NCBI GenBank assembly: GCA_020430865.1 | Contig: JAGQIY010000566.1 | Span: 1-6,899, forward strand | From: Myxococcales bacterium | Lineage (GTDB): Bacteria; Myxococcota; Polyangia; Polyangiales; Polyangiaceae | Length of the DNA stretch: 6,899 bases | Reading direction: 5' to 3' | In this document: piece after piece, positions 1-6,507 of the stretch | Layout: each line of letters starts with the position of its first letter | Position numbering within the stretch: position 1 is the stretch's first letter | Position numbers and translations under genes: made by a program | The notes under the pieces: generated by a model | What the model was told of the DNA's origin: nothing | The model's input: only the letters and a program-made list of their open reading frames with translations | Databases searched by the model: none

Positions 1-39
1 AAAAAAAAAACGTAGCCCGCGCCCTTGGTGGGCGCGAGC
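1..39 (-). terminator. Intrinsic (rho-independent) terminator after the membrane protein gene
   Basis: Read on the minus strand, a 10-bp GC-rich stem (arms 39-30 and 24-15) encloses a 5-base loop (29-25). Four bases later comes a run of at least ten T (10-1). One pair, 37/17, is G-U in the minus-strand RNA but would be A-C in the plus-strand RNA, which supports the minus direction. It begins 6 bases after the stop codon of the gene ending at 45. The T run reaches the window edge and may be longer. Confidence 0.9.
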
Positions 40-44
40 GGTGA

Positions 45-1061
45 TCACTTCGCGCCTTCGATGACCGCCTTGCCGAGCTTCGTCACCTTGCCGTCGATCT
101 TGGCCCCTTCGACCGTGATCTTGCAGTTGCCGATCGCCTTGAGCGCCGCGGTCTTGCCCTTCACGGAGCCGCCCTTGATCGTGATGTTCGAGTTGCCCAA
201 CGCAGACACGCCGGTGGGCGCTTCGATGTTCGAGTCTTCGATCACCAACGTACAGTTCGCGCCGGCGCTGATCGCGGTCCCCGACGTGAGCTTGGCGGTC
301 ACGCCCTTGATCTTGTAGGCGTCGTTCCCGCCGCAGGTGAACGGCGTCTTGCCGTCCCAGTCGGCGTCCTTGAGATCCGAGGCCGCAGCAGCGGCGCCTC
401 CCGGCGTCGCCGGGGTCACCGTCGACTTCTTGGCTTCCGCGTAGATGTACCAAGCCAAGCCGATGATTCCGATCAGTACGATGAAGCCGATGACCGCGGC
501 GATGACGCAGCCAATGAGCTTGCTCTTTGCCTTGTCCACGGCTTGCTTCTTCAAGCCGTCCGTGTCGAGGCCATCCTCCGAACTCATCCCGACCTTGAAG
601 CCGCCGATGTTGAGCTTGGCTTTGACCTCGTAGTTGCTCGGGTCGAGGGCGTTCTGAGCCTTCTCCTGGAAGGAGTTCTGCATCGCCTGCATCGGCGTTG
701 GTGGCATCTGCGCCGGGGCCAGCGGTTGCGGCGCTGGAGCCTGCTCCGGATTGATCTGGATCTCGATGTGGCTGACCTGGACGCCCTGCATCTGAGCCTG
801 CGCGGCCTGGGCGATCTCGGGAGCCAGGGCGGCCGCGCTCATGCTGAGCGTCGGCACCGCGAGCTGGTTCGATGCAAGCTTCTGAGCGATCAGCTGCTCG
901 GCTGCCTTGGATACGGCCTGCTTCACGTAGTCGCCGTACTGAGCAGGATCGCCGTTCAAGCTGTAGGTGACGGTGCCGAAGATGTTGGTCTGAACCGGCT
1001 GCTGTGTGCTGGGATCACGAAGCGTTGCGCGGCTGCCGAACTGTACTTGACCTTGCTGCAT
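45..1061 (-). CDS. Single-pass membrane protein: SPFH-like N-terminal part, C-terminal beta-helix-like repeats
   Basis: No family is recognised with certainty; the function is unknown. The product is 338 aa. Residues 1-105 alternate short beta strands and an Ala/Gln-rich helix (VQVSHIEIQINPEQ near 94-107), a pattern that recalls the end of SPFH/band-7 domains. Residues 107-125 are Pro/Gln/Met-rich. A basic stretch (171-182) precedes one transmembrane helix (183-206), so by the positive-inside rule the N-terminus is cytoplasmic and the C-terminus outside. A low-complexity linker (212-228) leads to FTCGGND (241-247) and then 19-22-residue repeats starting NCTLVIEDSNI (269), NSNITIKGGSV (290) and NCKITVEGAKI (312), which look like rungs of a right-handed beta-helix; C243, C270 and C313 may form a disulfide. 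The ATG at 1061 has AAGGA five bases upstream. An in-frame TTG at 1172 would add 37 residues without domain character. It is followed by a terminator, so it is probably its own unit or the operon end. Confidence 0.8.
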   Translation of the reverse strand: MQQGQVQFGSRATLRDPSTQQPVQTNIFGTVTYSLNGDPAQYGDYVKQAVSKAAEQLIAQKLASNQLAVPTLSMSAAALAPEIAQAAQAQMQGVQVSHIEIQINPEQAPAPQPLAPAQMPPTPMQAMQNSFQEKAQNALDPSNYEVKAKLNIGGFKVGMSSEDGLDTDGLKKQAVDKAKSKLIGCVIAAVIGFIVLIGIIGLAWYIYAEAKKSTVTPATPGGAAAAASDLKDADWDGKTPFTCGGNDAYKIKGVTAKLTSGTAISAGANCTLVIEDSNIEAPTGVSALGNSNITIKGGSVKGKTAALKAIGNCKITVEGAKIDGKVTKLGKAVIEGAK

Positions 1062-1074
1062 GCTGTTCCTTGTG

Positions 1075-1094
1075 GCGAGCAGATTCCTGCTCGC
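1075..1094. promoter_or_regulatory. Perfect 8-bp inverted repeat in the leader of the membrane protein gene
   Basis: GCGAGCAG (1075-1082) is followed by 4 bases and then CTGCTCGC (1087-1094), a perfect dyad ending 13 bases upstream of the ATG at 1061. There is no T run on either side, so it is not an intrinsic terminator. On the minus strand a TTGACC hexamer lies at 1109-1104. A 17-base spacer would put a weak -10 (GAATCT, 1086-1081) inside the repeat, so the dyad could be an operator over a sigma-70 promoter. Alternatively it is an mRNA hairpin next to the ribosome binding site. Only the dyad is certain. Confidence 0.4.
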
Positions 1095-1219
1095 GGGACA
1101 GGCGGTCAAGCGCATTCCCGCAGACGCTGCAAAATCGTCCGGCGCCGCCCCAGGTGAATCCGACGACCGCAAGGGCGTAGCGGGTTTGGGGGGTGAGAAC
1201 TACCCTGTGGAAACGCGGC

Positions 1220-2596
1220 TCAGTCTTCCACGACGGGCGTGCCGCTCTTGGGGGCCGCGCCATACTCGTGAAGCTTGTACTGGATCTTTCGCGGGCTGAT
1301 GCCCAAGGTCGCGGCGGCCTTGCTGGTCGAGCCTCCCACCGCGGCCAACGTCTCCAGGATCGCAAAGCGCTCGATGTCCGATAGCGTGGAGCCAGGTATC
1401 TTGATACCGAAGTCACGCTCGTCGGCCTTGACTTCGGGGGGGAGGTGGTCCGCCTCGATGGCGTCGCCTTCCGCCATCACCACGGCGCGCTCCACGACGT
1501 TCTCGAGCTCGCGCACGTTGCCTGGCCAGTTGTAGCGAGTGAGGCGGGCGAGGGCGGCGTCGGCGATCCGCGTCACGCTCTTGCCGTTGTCGGTCGAGTA
1601 CTTGTTCAGGAAGAAGGTGGCGAGGGCGGGGATGTCGCTGTCCCGCTCACGCAGCGCCGGGAGCTTCAGGTTGATCACGTTGAGGCGGTAGAATAAATCC
1701 TCGCGGAAGTTACCCTTGGCGACCTCTTCCTTGAGGTTACGGTTGGTGGCGGCGATCACCCGCACGTCGGCTTGGATGGTCTGGTCGCCGCCGACGCGCT
1801 CGAACTCGCGTTCCTGAAGCACCCGGAGGAGCTTCACCTGAGTCGCGAGCGGGATCTCCCCGATCTCGTCCAGGAACAGCGTACCCCCGTGCGCGCGCTC
1901 GAAGCGTCCTTCGCGTCGCCGATCCGCGCCCGTGAAGGATCCCCGCTCGTGGCCGAACAGCTCACTCTCGAGCAGGCTCTCGGCCAGCGCCGCGCAGTGC
2001 ACGCGCACGAAGGGACCACTCGACCTGGGCGAGTGCTGATGAATCGCGGCGGCCACCAGCTCCTTGCCGGTACCGGACTCGCCAGTGAGCAACACCGAGG
2101 CCTTGCTCGGCGCCACTTGCGCGATGGTCTTGAAGACCTGCTGCATCTCCGGGGAAGAGCCGATGATGTTGTCGAAGCTGTAGCGCTCCGCGAGGCGCAC
2201 GCGGAGGTCGCCCGCCTCCTTGCGTAGGCGACGGCGCTCCAGGGCACGCTCCAAGACCAGCACCAGCTCGTCCATGTTGAGCGGCTTCGTGAGGTAGTCG
2301 GTGGCACCCGAGCGCATGGCCTGGACTGCAGTGTCCACGGCGCCGAAGGCCGTCATCACCACGACCTCCACATCGGGATCGCTCTGCCTGACCTTCTCCA
2401 GGAGCTCGACACCGTCCATCCCGGGCATCTTGAGGTCCGTGAGGATCAGATCCGGATGCCCCTCCTCGAACTTGGAGAGCGCCTTGAAGCCGTCCGCGGC
2501 GGTCTCCACGGAGTAGCCCTCCTCCTTGAGTAGCTCGGCGAGCGCCGTTCGCGCGTTGGCTTCGTCATCGACTACGAGGATGCGTTCCTTGCTCAT
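1220..2596 (-). CDS. NtrC-family sigma-54-dependent response regulator (REC-AAA+-Fis HTH)
   Basis: This 458-aa protein is a phosphorylation-controlled activator that remodels sigma-54 RNA polymerase using ATP. The receiver domain (about 4-120) has the acidic pair D10/D11, phospho-acceptor D54 (LTDLKMPG), T82 and K104. The AAA+ domain (about 142-385) has Walker A GESGTGKE (172-179), the sigma-54-contacting loop GSFTGA (219-224; usual form GAFTGA, and Ser at position 2 is a mild variant), Walker B LFLDEIGE (240-247), sensor I near 281-287, FREDLFYRL (297-305) with the candidate arginine fingers, and sensor [13 protein letters not shown] (357-367). The C-terminal Fis-type HTH is at about 404-446, with [16 protein letters not shown] (427-442). 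Length and order are standard and all catalytic residues are present. The ATG at 2596 fits the usual start just before the first beta strand; an in-frame start at 2674 would add an unlikely leader overlapping the promoter. The likely partner kinase is the gene upstream. A sigma-54-like promoter precedes it, suggesting autoregulation. Confidence 0.96.
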   Translation of the reverse strand: MSKERILVVDDEANARTALAELLKEEGYSVETAADGFKALSKFEEGHPDLILTDLKMPGMDGVELLEKVRQSDPDVEVVVMTAFGAVDTAVQAMRSGATDYLTKPLNMDELVLVLERALERRRLRKEAGDLRVRLAERYSFDNIIGSSPEMQQVFKTIAQVAPSKASVLLTGESGTGKELVAAAIHQHSPRSSGPFVRVHCAALAESLLESELFGHERGSFTGADRRREGRFERAHGGTLFLDEIGEIPLATQVKLLRVLQEREFERVGGDQTIQADVRVIAATNRNLKEEVAKGNFREDLFYRLNVINLKLPALRERDSDIPALATFFLNKYSTDNGKSVTRIADAALARLTRYNWPGNVRELENVVERAVVMAEGDAIEADHLPPEVKADERDFGIKIPGSTLSDIERFAILETLAAVGGSTSKAAATLGISPRKIQYKLHEYGAAPKSGTPVVED

Positions 2597-2666
2597 GCTC
2601 AGTCCCAATCCGGTGGAAACCCAGGAATCCGCGGGGCAGGTCACCCGCTCGCTACGCCCGCCCCTT

Positions 2667-2682
2667 TGCAGCATGCGTGCCG
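2667..2682 (-). promoter_or_regulatory. Sigma-54 (-24/-12) promoter for the NtrC-type regulator
   Basis: The minus strand reads CGGCACG-CATG-CTGCA from 2682 to 2667. The consensus is TGGCACG-N4-TTGCA, and the match includes the invariant GG (2681-2680) and GC (2669-2668) separated by exactly 10 bases. The start site would be near 2656, giving a leader of about 60 bases before the ATG at 2596. It lies in the gap between the stop of the receiver-PAS kinase gene (2756) and the regulator. It closely resembles the promoter-like site ahead of the stress protein gene (6475-6490). No intrinsic terminator is seen in the gap, so readthrough from the upstream genes is also possible. Confidence 0.7.
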
Positions 2683-2755
2683 AAACGCATTCTTAGCGTC
2701 TGGCGCAGAATTCGCGCTGCGAGCCGATGGCGGCGGCGCGCATGCAGTGCAACCG

Positions 2756-4216
2756 CTACTTCTGGTCCAGAAATTTTTGCGCACAGTCACACGACCCGGC
2801 CGGCGCCTGGGGAAGGCGGATGGTGAAGCAGGTGTTGCCTGGCTCGGAGGTCGCGGAGATCCGCCCATCGTGGGCAGTCACCAGACTGTGAACGATGGAA
2901 AGCCCCAGACCGGTGCCGGAATCCTTCGTGGTGTAGAAGGCGTCGAAAACCGCGGCGTCAGGCGGAAAGCCAGGCCCGTCGTCCTGCACCTCGAGCACCG
3001 CTTCGGTGTCCGCGGCGATCACTCGGAGGGTCACCTGCCCGTTGCGACCGCTGGCCTCGACGGCGTTTCGGATCAGGTTGAGCAGCACCTGGCGGAAGCG
3101 CTCCGGGTCGAGGGGAACGCACAGCGGCTGCTGTGTCTCCTCCAGATTGAGGCGAGTGCCCGCGGCTCTGGCTTCCGGAGCGACGAGCGCGACCACGCCG
3201 CGAGCGACCTCGTTGATGTCGTGGGGCGCCAGCTCCACGCGGGTGGGACGCGCGAACGCCAGGAAGTCGGCGACCAGGCGCTCGAGGCGACGGATCTCGT
3301 CCTTAACGACTTGCACGACTGGGGCTAGCTCCGGTGTCGAGGTCTTGCCCTTCGCGATGCGTCGTTCGAGCACCTGTAGCTGCAGCAGCGCCGAGTTCAG
3401 GGGGTTGCGCACTTCGTGAGCCAAGCCGGCCGCCAGTGTGCCAACCGCGGCCAGGCGCTCGGTGCGCATCGTGCGTTGGAGCATCTCGCGCTCGTCTGTG
3501 ACGTCGACGCCCATGGCGTAGGTCAAGCGGCTCTTGGGCGAGGAAGCGACGACTGCTCGCTGCCAGCGCACGAGTCGGTGTCCGCCGCTCTTGATGGGCA
3601 AGGGGGCGTCCCCCTCACCCCCGACGAAGCGTTCCCCCAGCTGTCCCAGCATCTCCTCGCGCTCGAAGCCGGTTACTTCCTCAAGGAAATGATTCCAGAG
3701 CACGATCTCTCCGCGCTCGTTCAACGCGAGCACGAATGCCGGGACGTTCTCGACCAGGTTCCGGTGTTTGGCCTCGGACGCCTCGAGCTCTTGGCGTAGA
3801 TCCTGGCGCTCCTTGAGCAGGGTGACCTGGCGCAGCGCCAGGCTGGCCTTCTCCAGCAGCTGTACCGGAGGAAACGGCTTGACGATGTAGCTGAAGGCGC
3901 CGCCTTCCACCGCTGCGATCGCCGTCTCGATCGTGGCGTCTCCGGTGATCACGATCACCTGGGCGTGTTCCGAACTCTGACGGATGTCCGAGAGCAGCGC
4001 GGTACCCTTGTCATCAGGCAGATGCACGTCGACCAGCGCCAGGGCGACGTCTTGGTCCGAGGCGAAGGCGCGAGCCGCTTCGGCGCTTTGAAGAGCCGTG
4101 CACTTCACCTCGAAACCGTCGAGGTCCTCGAGGATGTCTGCGAGGTTCTCGGCGAACGCGGCGTTGTCGTCGACGATCAGGATGTTGAATGGTGCGCTTT
4201 GACGCTCAGGGCTCAT
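2756..4216 (-). CDS. Soluble histidine kinase with N-terminal receiver and PAS domain (REC-PAS-HisKA-HATPase)
   Basis: This 486-aa cytoplasmic kinase has no membrane segment. The receiver (about 11-128) has D16/D17, acceptor D63 (LVDVHLPDD), T91 and K113. A helical linker (about 128-150) leads to a PAS domain (about 151-243: NLVENVPAFVLALNERGEIV, closing with MGVDVTDERE). The dimerisation and phosphotransfer helix carries H267 in LAHEVRNPL (265-273). The ATPase domain has the N-box N384 (NLIRNAVEAS), G1 DDGPGF (412-417), F-box FDAFYTTKDSG (424-434) and G2 GTGLGLSIV (434-442). The kinase core is of the NtrB type, a usual partner for NtrC-type regulators such as the one encoded next. With the receiver at the N-terminus, phosphorylation by another kinase may serve as its input. 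Its ATG overlaps the stop of the upstream gene by 4 bases (ATGA, 4216-4213), and no good Shine-Dalgarno is close, fitting translational coupling. The end has a short CDC motif (476-478) of unknown meaning. Confidence 0.95.
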   Translation of the reverse strand: MSPERQSAPFNILIVDDNAAFAENLADILEDLDGFEVKCTALQSAEAARAFASDQDVALALVDVHLPDDKGTALLSDIRQSSEHAQVIVITGDATIETAIAAVEGGAFSYIVKPFPPVQLLEKASLALRQVTLLKERQDLRQELEASEAKHRNLVENVPAFVLALNERGEIVLWNHFLEEVTGFEREEMLGQLGERFVGGEGDAPLPIKSGGHRLVRWQRAVVASSPKSRLTYAMGVDVTDEREMLQRTMRTERLAAVGTLAAGLAHEVRNPLNSALLQLQVLERRIAKGKTSTPELAPVVQVVKDEIRRLERLVADFLAFARPTRVELAPHDINEVARGVVALVAPEARAAGTRLNLEETQQPLCVPLDPERFRQVLLNLIRNAVEASGRNGQVTLRVIAADTEAVLEVQDDGPGFPPDAAVFDAFYTTKDSGTGLGLSIVHSLVTAHDGRISATSEPGNTCFTIRLPQAPAGSCDCAQKFLDQK

Positions 4217-4932
4217 TTAGGCGTGGCGCTTCCAACGCGCTTGAGCAGGTCGTTCGCAGCCACGGGCTTCGGGAGCGCGGAGACCACGCCCGGCAGCTTC
4301 TCCACCTTGTCCATCATATCCGGGTCGAGGTGCCCGGATACGATCAGGATGTGAATGGTCGGATCCCGGGCGAAGAGCTGCTTCGCGATGTCCACGCCGT
4401 TGCCGTCCGGAAGCATGAGGTCAAGCACCGCGACCCGCGGCAGGTCGCGGCGTTCCAGCGCGCTCCGAGCACTGCCGGAGGTGCTGACCTTGAAACCGGC
4501 TTCGCTGAGGATCTCCTGGAGGTTCTCGGCAAAGCGGCTGTCGTCGTCCACGATCAGCACCTCACCATCCTTTTTGTCGAAGGCCTGGACCAGGCGGCTC
4601 AGCTGGTTGAAATCGACGGGCTTGGCGAGCACGTCGAGCGCGCCTGCCTCCTGCGCCTTGCGGATCACGTCATCCGCTGCGAAGCCGCTGATCAGGATCA
4701 CTGGCGTGGTGACGCCGCGTTCGCGCAGCTCGGAGATCAAATCCAGCCCGCTGTGCCCTGGCAGACGGTAGTCCGTGATCACGCCAGAGTAGGTGCCGGT
4801 ATCCAGCGCTTCGAGGGCGGCCTCGGCGGTCTCTACGATTCGGCAGGTGTGACCAAAGTCCTCGAGGATCTCCGCCAGGTTCTCGGCGAGCTCGAGGTGG
4901 TCATCGACGATCAGCAAGGGGTTCTCGGTCAT
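4213..4932 (-). CDS. Tandem receiver-domain protein (REC-REC), no output domain
   Basis: This 239-aa protein consists of two receiver domains and nothing else. REC1 (about 5-119) has D10/D11, phospho-acceptor D54 (VITDYRLPG), S82 and K104-P105. REC2 (about 124-237) has D129-D131, acceptor D171 (LDLMLPDGNG), S199 and K222-P223. Both keep every residue needed for phosphorylation, so both are probably active. With no DNA-binding, enzymatic or HPt part, it likely acts as a phosphate shuttle or sink, or by protein contact, between the kinases on either side. Both domains share an unusual AENL-x-EIL segment after the acidic pocket with the receiver of the next gene, which points to duplication. It overlaps its neighbours by 4 bases at both ends (ATGA at 4932-4929 and 4216-4213), so its translation is coupled to both. 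The Shine-Dalgarno at its own start is weak. Confidence 0.94.
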   Translation of the reverse strand: MTENPLLIVDDHLELAENLAEILEDFGHTCRIVETAEAALEALDTGTYSGVITDYRLPGHSGLDLISELRERGVTTPVILISGFAADDVIRKAQEAGALDVLAKPVDFNQLSRLVQAFDKKDGEVLIVDDDSRFAENLQEILSEAGFKVSTSGSARSALERRDLPRVAVLDLMLPDGNGVDIAKQLFARDPTIHILIVSGHLDPDMMDKVEKLPGVVSALPKPVAANDLLKRVGSATPK

Positions 4933-6143
4933 GAGTCGCTCTTGGCGCTAGTGGGGCCGTCTTCGTGATCGGGGAGCCAAATCCTGAAGATGGTCCCGGC
5001 CTCGGATGGAACGATACCAATCTCCCCGCGATGCGCTTCGAGGATACGCCGACACAGGCTCAAGCCAAGCCCCGTACCCTTCGCTCGGGTGGTAAAAAGC
5101 GCGTCGAAGACTCGAGAGCGGATGTCGGATGGGATCCCGGGGCCGTCGTCTGCGACGTCGATTTCGTGGCCTCCTGGGACCGAGCGCGCGCTGACGCGGA
5201 TGGTGACATCGGGGCGCGCTTGGACTGCGTTGTGGAACAGGTTGATGAGCACCTGGCGCAGCTGGTCTGCGTCCGCGAGGACCTCGAAGGCCTGAGGGAT
5301 GTCCAGTTCCACCCTGGACTCCGGGCCGAGCGGGGCGTACTCGATGGCGATCTCCATCAGCTGGAGCAGGTTCCGCCAGGCGCGCGTCGGAGGTCGGCTC
5401 CGCGCGAGCTCCAGGAGCTGCGTGATGGTGCTGTTGCAGACGCGTACCTGGGTGGCGATGCGGCCGAGGTGCTTCTCGACCTTGGGGTCGGAAGCGGCGA
5501 GATCCGCCACCCGGTTACGGAGCAGGTAGAGAGATGACTCGATGATGCCAAGGGGGTTTCGGAGTTCGTGACCGACGCTCGCGGCCAGCTGCCCGATGGT
5601 GGCTAGGCGTTCATGGGCGCGCATGCGCTCGGTCAGGTCCTCGCGATAGGTGTCGAGCATCAGCGCGAGTTCGAGGTCCAGGATCTGGCCTACGGCCTGG
5701 ATGGTGCGCGCGCACGTATCGTGATCCTCGCGGTAACTCTCGATGATGATGCGAGTCAACGCGGTTCGGATGCGGTTCATGGCGGTGAACATGAACTCCT
5801 GCGGCAGCGCGATGCGCACGTGCACGCGGCCAATGCGGGCGTGGGTCGCGACGTACTCCTCGTCGTGGGGCCCGAGCAGCACCGACTCCACCCAGCGAAC
5901 CAGCGTTCGCTTGAGGCGCTGGATTTGCGCGTCGCCGCCGGTGATGGCCTGATGTGCGTCGGGATGGCGCTGAATCGCTTCGTAGAAGTCGTCCACGATG
6001 CGCTCGTAGTGCGGCTCGGCCAGCGGGTGGAGCTCGCGCAGGAGGCGCGCGGCCTCTTCGCCGAACCCCACGTACTCCTTCACGCTCTCGAAATCGAGTT
6101 GCTTCATCGAGGTATCAGGGTGGTGTAAGAGGACGCTGAGCAC
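4929..6143 (-). CDS. Globin-coupled sensor histidine kinase (protoglobin-HisKA-HATPase)
   Basis: This 404-aa soluble kinase starts with a heme-binding sensor globin (about residues 18-165). The recognisable parts are DDFYEAIQRHPDA (51-63), whose Y54 is a candidate distal ligand-stabilising tyrosine, and ARIGRVHVRIALP (102-114), whose H108 is the expected proximal heme ligand. Related globin sensors bind O2, NO or CO. A connecting helix (about 160-180) leads to the phosphotransfer helix with H192 in SVGHELRNPL (189-198), then the ATPase domain: N-box N305 (NLFHNAVQA), G1 DDGPGI (332-337), F-box FDALFTTRAKG (346-356) and G2 GTGLGLSL (356-363). No membrane segment is seen. The GTG start at 6143 is preferred because GGAGGT lies 8 bases upstream; the in-frame ATG at 6107 has no Shine-Dalgarno and would remove 12 residues before the globin. 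It is the first gene of the coupled unit A-B-C and would provide its signal input. The ligand is not determined by the sequence. Confidence 0.93.
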   Translation of the reverse strand: MLSVLLHHPDTSMKQLDFESVKEYVGFGEEAARLLRELHPLAEPHYERIVDDFYEAIQRHPDAHQAITGGDAQIQRLKRTLVRWVESVLLGPHDEEYVATHARIGRVHVRIALPQEFMFTAMNRIRTALTRIIIESYREDHDTCARTIQAVGQILDLELALMLDTYREDLTERMRAHERLATIGQLAASVGHELRNPLGIIESSLYLLRNRVADLAASDPKVEKHLGRIATQVRVCNSTITQLLELARSRPPTRAWRNLLQLMEIAIEYAPLGPESRVELDIPQAFEVLADADQLRQVLINLFHNAVQARPDVTIRVSARSVPGGHEIDVADDGPGIPSDIRSRVFDALFTTRAKGTGLGLSLCRRILEAHRGEIGIVPSEAGTIFRIWLPDHEDGPTSAKSDS

Positions 6144-6151
6144 GGTTCAAG

Positions 6152-6157
6152 ACCTCC
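6152..6157 (-). promoter_or_regulatory. Strong Shine-Dalgarno that fixes the GTG start of the globin kinase
   Basis: The minus strand reads GGAGGT at 6157-6152, eight bases before the GTG at 6143. This decides in favour of GTG over the ATG 36 bases further in. The first GG also belongs to GCCGG (6160-6156), which could pair with CCGGC (6187-6183), so partial masking in the mRNA is conceivable. Confidence 0.75.
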
Positions 6158-6183
6158 GGCAGACGCACGTCCGCTCACACCAG

Positions 6184-6199
6184 CCGGCTCATGAGCTGG
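6184..6199. promoter_or_regulatory. 16-bp near-perfect palindrome upstream of the kinase operon
   Basis: CCGGCTCATGAGCTGG (6184-6199) is symmetric except for one G/T position; its inner 10 bases, 6187-6196, are a perfect palindrome. It sits 41-56 bases upstream of the GTG at 6143, a fitting place for an operator of a dimeric regulator. No factor is known; chance cannot be excluded. Confidence 0.35.
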
Positions 6200-6217
6200 G
6201 ACTGCGATCGCCAAAGC

Positions 6218-6281
6218 GGCTCTGGGCAGCCACATCCAGCAGCGACGAGCAGTGTCGCGACGACGCAGAGCCCTGTTTTTT
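6218..6281 (+). terminator. Branched stem plus T6: possible plus-strand terminator or end of a small RNA
   Basis: GGCTCTG (6218-6224) pairs perfectly with CAGAGCC (6266-6272). Within the 41-base loop GCGAC (6242-6246) pairs with GTCGC (6254-6258). The outer stem is followed by three bases and then six T (6276-6281), a rare run in this GC-rich DNA. The order stem-then-T fits the plus strand only. It could end transcripts running antisense out of the kinase gene or be the 3' end of a small RNA. The large loop makes it atypical. Confidence 0.3.
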
Positions 6282-6282
6282 G

Positions 6283-6300
6283 GCTTCGGCGATGCGAAGC
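6283..6300. other. Short 6-bp hairpin, role unclear
   Basis: GCTTCG (6283-6288) and CGAAGC (6295-6300) form a perfect 6-bp inverted repeat around a 6-base loop, directly after the T6 run. No T run follows it on either strand, so it is not a classical terminator. It may be a protein-binding dyad or simply chance. Confidence 0.25.
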
Positions 6301-6474
6301 TGGTCACTCGACACGCGCGGGCAACCCCACGAGTTCGCGCGAATTGTCGCACGCAGTCCATGCAGGGTGACCAGATGGGGGCGCTGGATTTGCGCGAAAC
6401 CCGGTGGGCTCCTCCCACGTGGTCTCGGGCTGGTTGTGCCTGGTTGAGGCTCGGGAAGTCAGACCTGCGCGTGG

Positions 6475-6490
6475 TGGCACGCCAGCTGCA
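6475..6490 (+). promoter_or_regulatory. Sigma-54 (-24/-12) promoter for the universal stress protein gene
   Basis: TGGCACG-CCAG-CTGCA (6475-6490) differs from the sigma-54 consensus TGGCACG-N4-TTGCA at one position. The invariant GG (6476-6477) and GC (6488-6489) are exactly 10 bases apart. The start site would be near 6501, giving a leader of about 75 bases before the ATG at 6576. It agrees at 13 of 16 positions with the site ahead of the sigma-54 regulator gene (2682-2667), suggesting a shared regulon. Such promoters need an activator, and one is encoded in this window. Confidence 0.82.
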
Positions 6491-6507
6491 CCGTTTGCGC
6501 CGCGTAC

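Noticed and set aside
1062..1172. Longer start (TTG at 1172) for the membrane protein
   Set aside because: The added 37 residues have no domain character and the TTG lacks a clear Shine-Dalgarno, whereas the ATG at 1061 has AAGGA at good spacing.
1015..1416. Minus-strand alternate frame containing FCSVCGNALD, resembling the first half of a zinc ribbon, just before the membrane protein start
   Set aside because: There is only one CxxC pair, it is out of frame with the membrane protein, the frame overlaps the end of the regulator gene antiparallel to nothing useful, and it has no ribosome binding site. Probably chance.
1834..2307. Long open frames opposite or shifted within the regulator and kinase genes
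   Set aside because: They follow the codon structure of the real genes, are rich in Arg, Ser and Ala, and show no domain motifs.
2597..2674. Longer start at 2674 for the sigma-54 regulator
   Set aside because: It would add 26 residues before the first receiver strand, and its codon falls inside the sigma-54 promoter, upstream of the predicted transcript start.
6158..6173. GG-N10-GC spacing on the minus strand upstream of the globin kinase, a possible sigma-54 promoter
   Set aside because: The -24 element is poor (CGGACGT) and transcription would start downstream of the Shine-Dalgarno, leaving no ribosome binding site in the mRNA.
6104..6418. 104-codon minus-strand open frame upstream of the globin kinase
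   Set aside because: Out of frame with the kinase, overlaps its start, no recognisable domain and no ribosome binding site.
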